DNA of 6,626 bases from Flavobacteriaceae bacterium (GTDB lineage Bacteria; Bacteroidota; Bacteroidia; Flavobacteriales; Flavobacteriaceae): the NCBI GenBank assembly GCA_030633285.1, contig DAOVTC010000060.1, forward strand, positions 1 to 6,626. The letters are read 5' to 3'. Positions 6,403-6,626 of the stretch are shown here, one piece after another. The stretch's first letter is position 1. The number at the start of each line of letters is the position of its first letter. The translations under genes were made by a program, and so were the position numbers. Under the pieces are notes generated by a model that searched no databases, was not told the origin of the DNA, and saw nothing but the letters and a program-made list of their open reading frames with translations.

Positions 6403-6626
6403 ATGGCAAATACCTCAGATATTAAAAAAGGACTTTGTATTGTTTACAATAACGATACATTTAAAATTATAGAATTTCAGCATGTTAAACCAGGGAAAGG
6501 ACCTGCTTTTGTTCGTACCAAACTTAAAAGCTTAACAACAGGTAAAGTAATTGATAATACTTTTTCTTCAGGACATAAAATAGAAGAAGTAAGAGTAGAA
6601 ACTCGTAAGTATCAATATTTATATCC
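6403..6626 (+). CDS. efp: Elongation factor P, N-terminal part (cut by window edge)
   Basis: The first 74 codons plus two bases are present, out of a family length near 188. The peptide starts MANTSDIKKGLCIVYNNDTF, and its KOW-like N-terminal domain has the tip loop KPGKGPAFVRTKLK. K32 of PGKGP is the counterpart of the lysine that is modified in E. coli EF-P (K34). EF-P binds the ribosome between the P and E sites and relieves stalling at consecutive prolines. The second domain and the OB-fold lie beyond the edge. The gene follows lpxA after 17 bases with no terminator, which suggests co-transcription. The start codon is preceded by a run of A residues (nine counting the A of ATG) and has no Shine-Dalgarno sequence, as is common in Flavobacteriia. 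Confidence 0.95.
   Translation, partial: MANTSDIKKGLCIVYNNDTFKIIEFQHVKPGKGPAFVRTKLKSLTTGKVIDNTFSSGHKIEEVRVETRKYQYLY

Overview
The window looks like core chromosome of an AT-rich member of the Bacteroidota, most likely class Flavobacteriia. Four things point there: a PorX-type response regulator with a PglZ domain, an LpxC-FabZ fusion gene, starts without Shine-Dalgarno sequences in A-rich leaders, and a TAnnTTTG-type promoter box right before lpxD. I see no phage, insertion sequence, tRNA, rRNA, CRISPR array or rho-independent terminator.

Layout. On the minus strand, porX (1759 to 212) is followed after 49 bases by the 5' part of serC (162 to 1, cut by the window edge). A 114-base divergent intergenic region (1760-1873) separates porX from plus-strand genes: a SAMHD1-like HD phosphohydrolase (1874-3091, apparent TTG start), lpxD (3133-4164), lpxC/fabZ (4166-5563), lpxA (5600-6385) and the first 74 codons of efp (6403 to the edge).

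How the genes work together. LpxA, LpxC and LpxD are the first three enzymes of lipid A synthesis. LpxA puts a 3-hydroxyacyl chain on UDP-GlcNAc, LpxC deacetylates the product and LpxD adds the second acyl chain. FabZ, fused to LpxC, uses the same 3-hydroxyacyl-ACP pool for fatty acid elongation, so one polypeptide joins the two competing routes. PorX is the cytoplasmic response regulator of the type IX secretion system. Its PglZ domain and the divergent HD protein are both predicted metal-dependent phosphohydrolases. EF-P rescues ribosomes at proline runs, and SerC belongs to serine biosynthesis.

I find no clearly new system. The points most worth a second look are the porX/HD divergent pair, the unusual start of the HD gene beside a seven-A run, the box placed almost on the lpxD start codon, an exact 26-base repeat inside lpxD, and small residues at both acyl-chain ruler positions. 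All calls were made by reading the sequence, without database searches.
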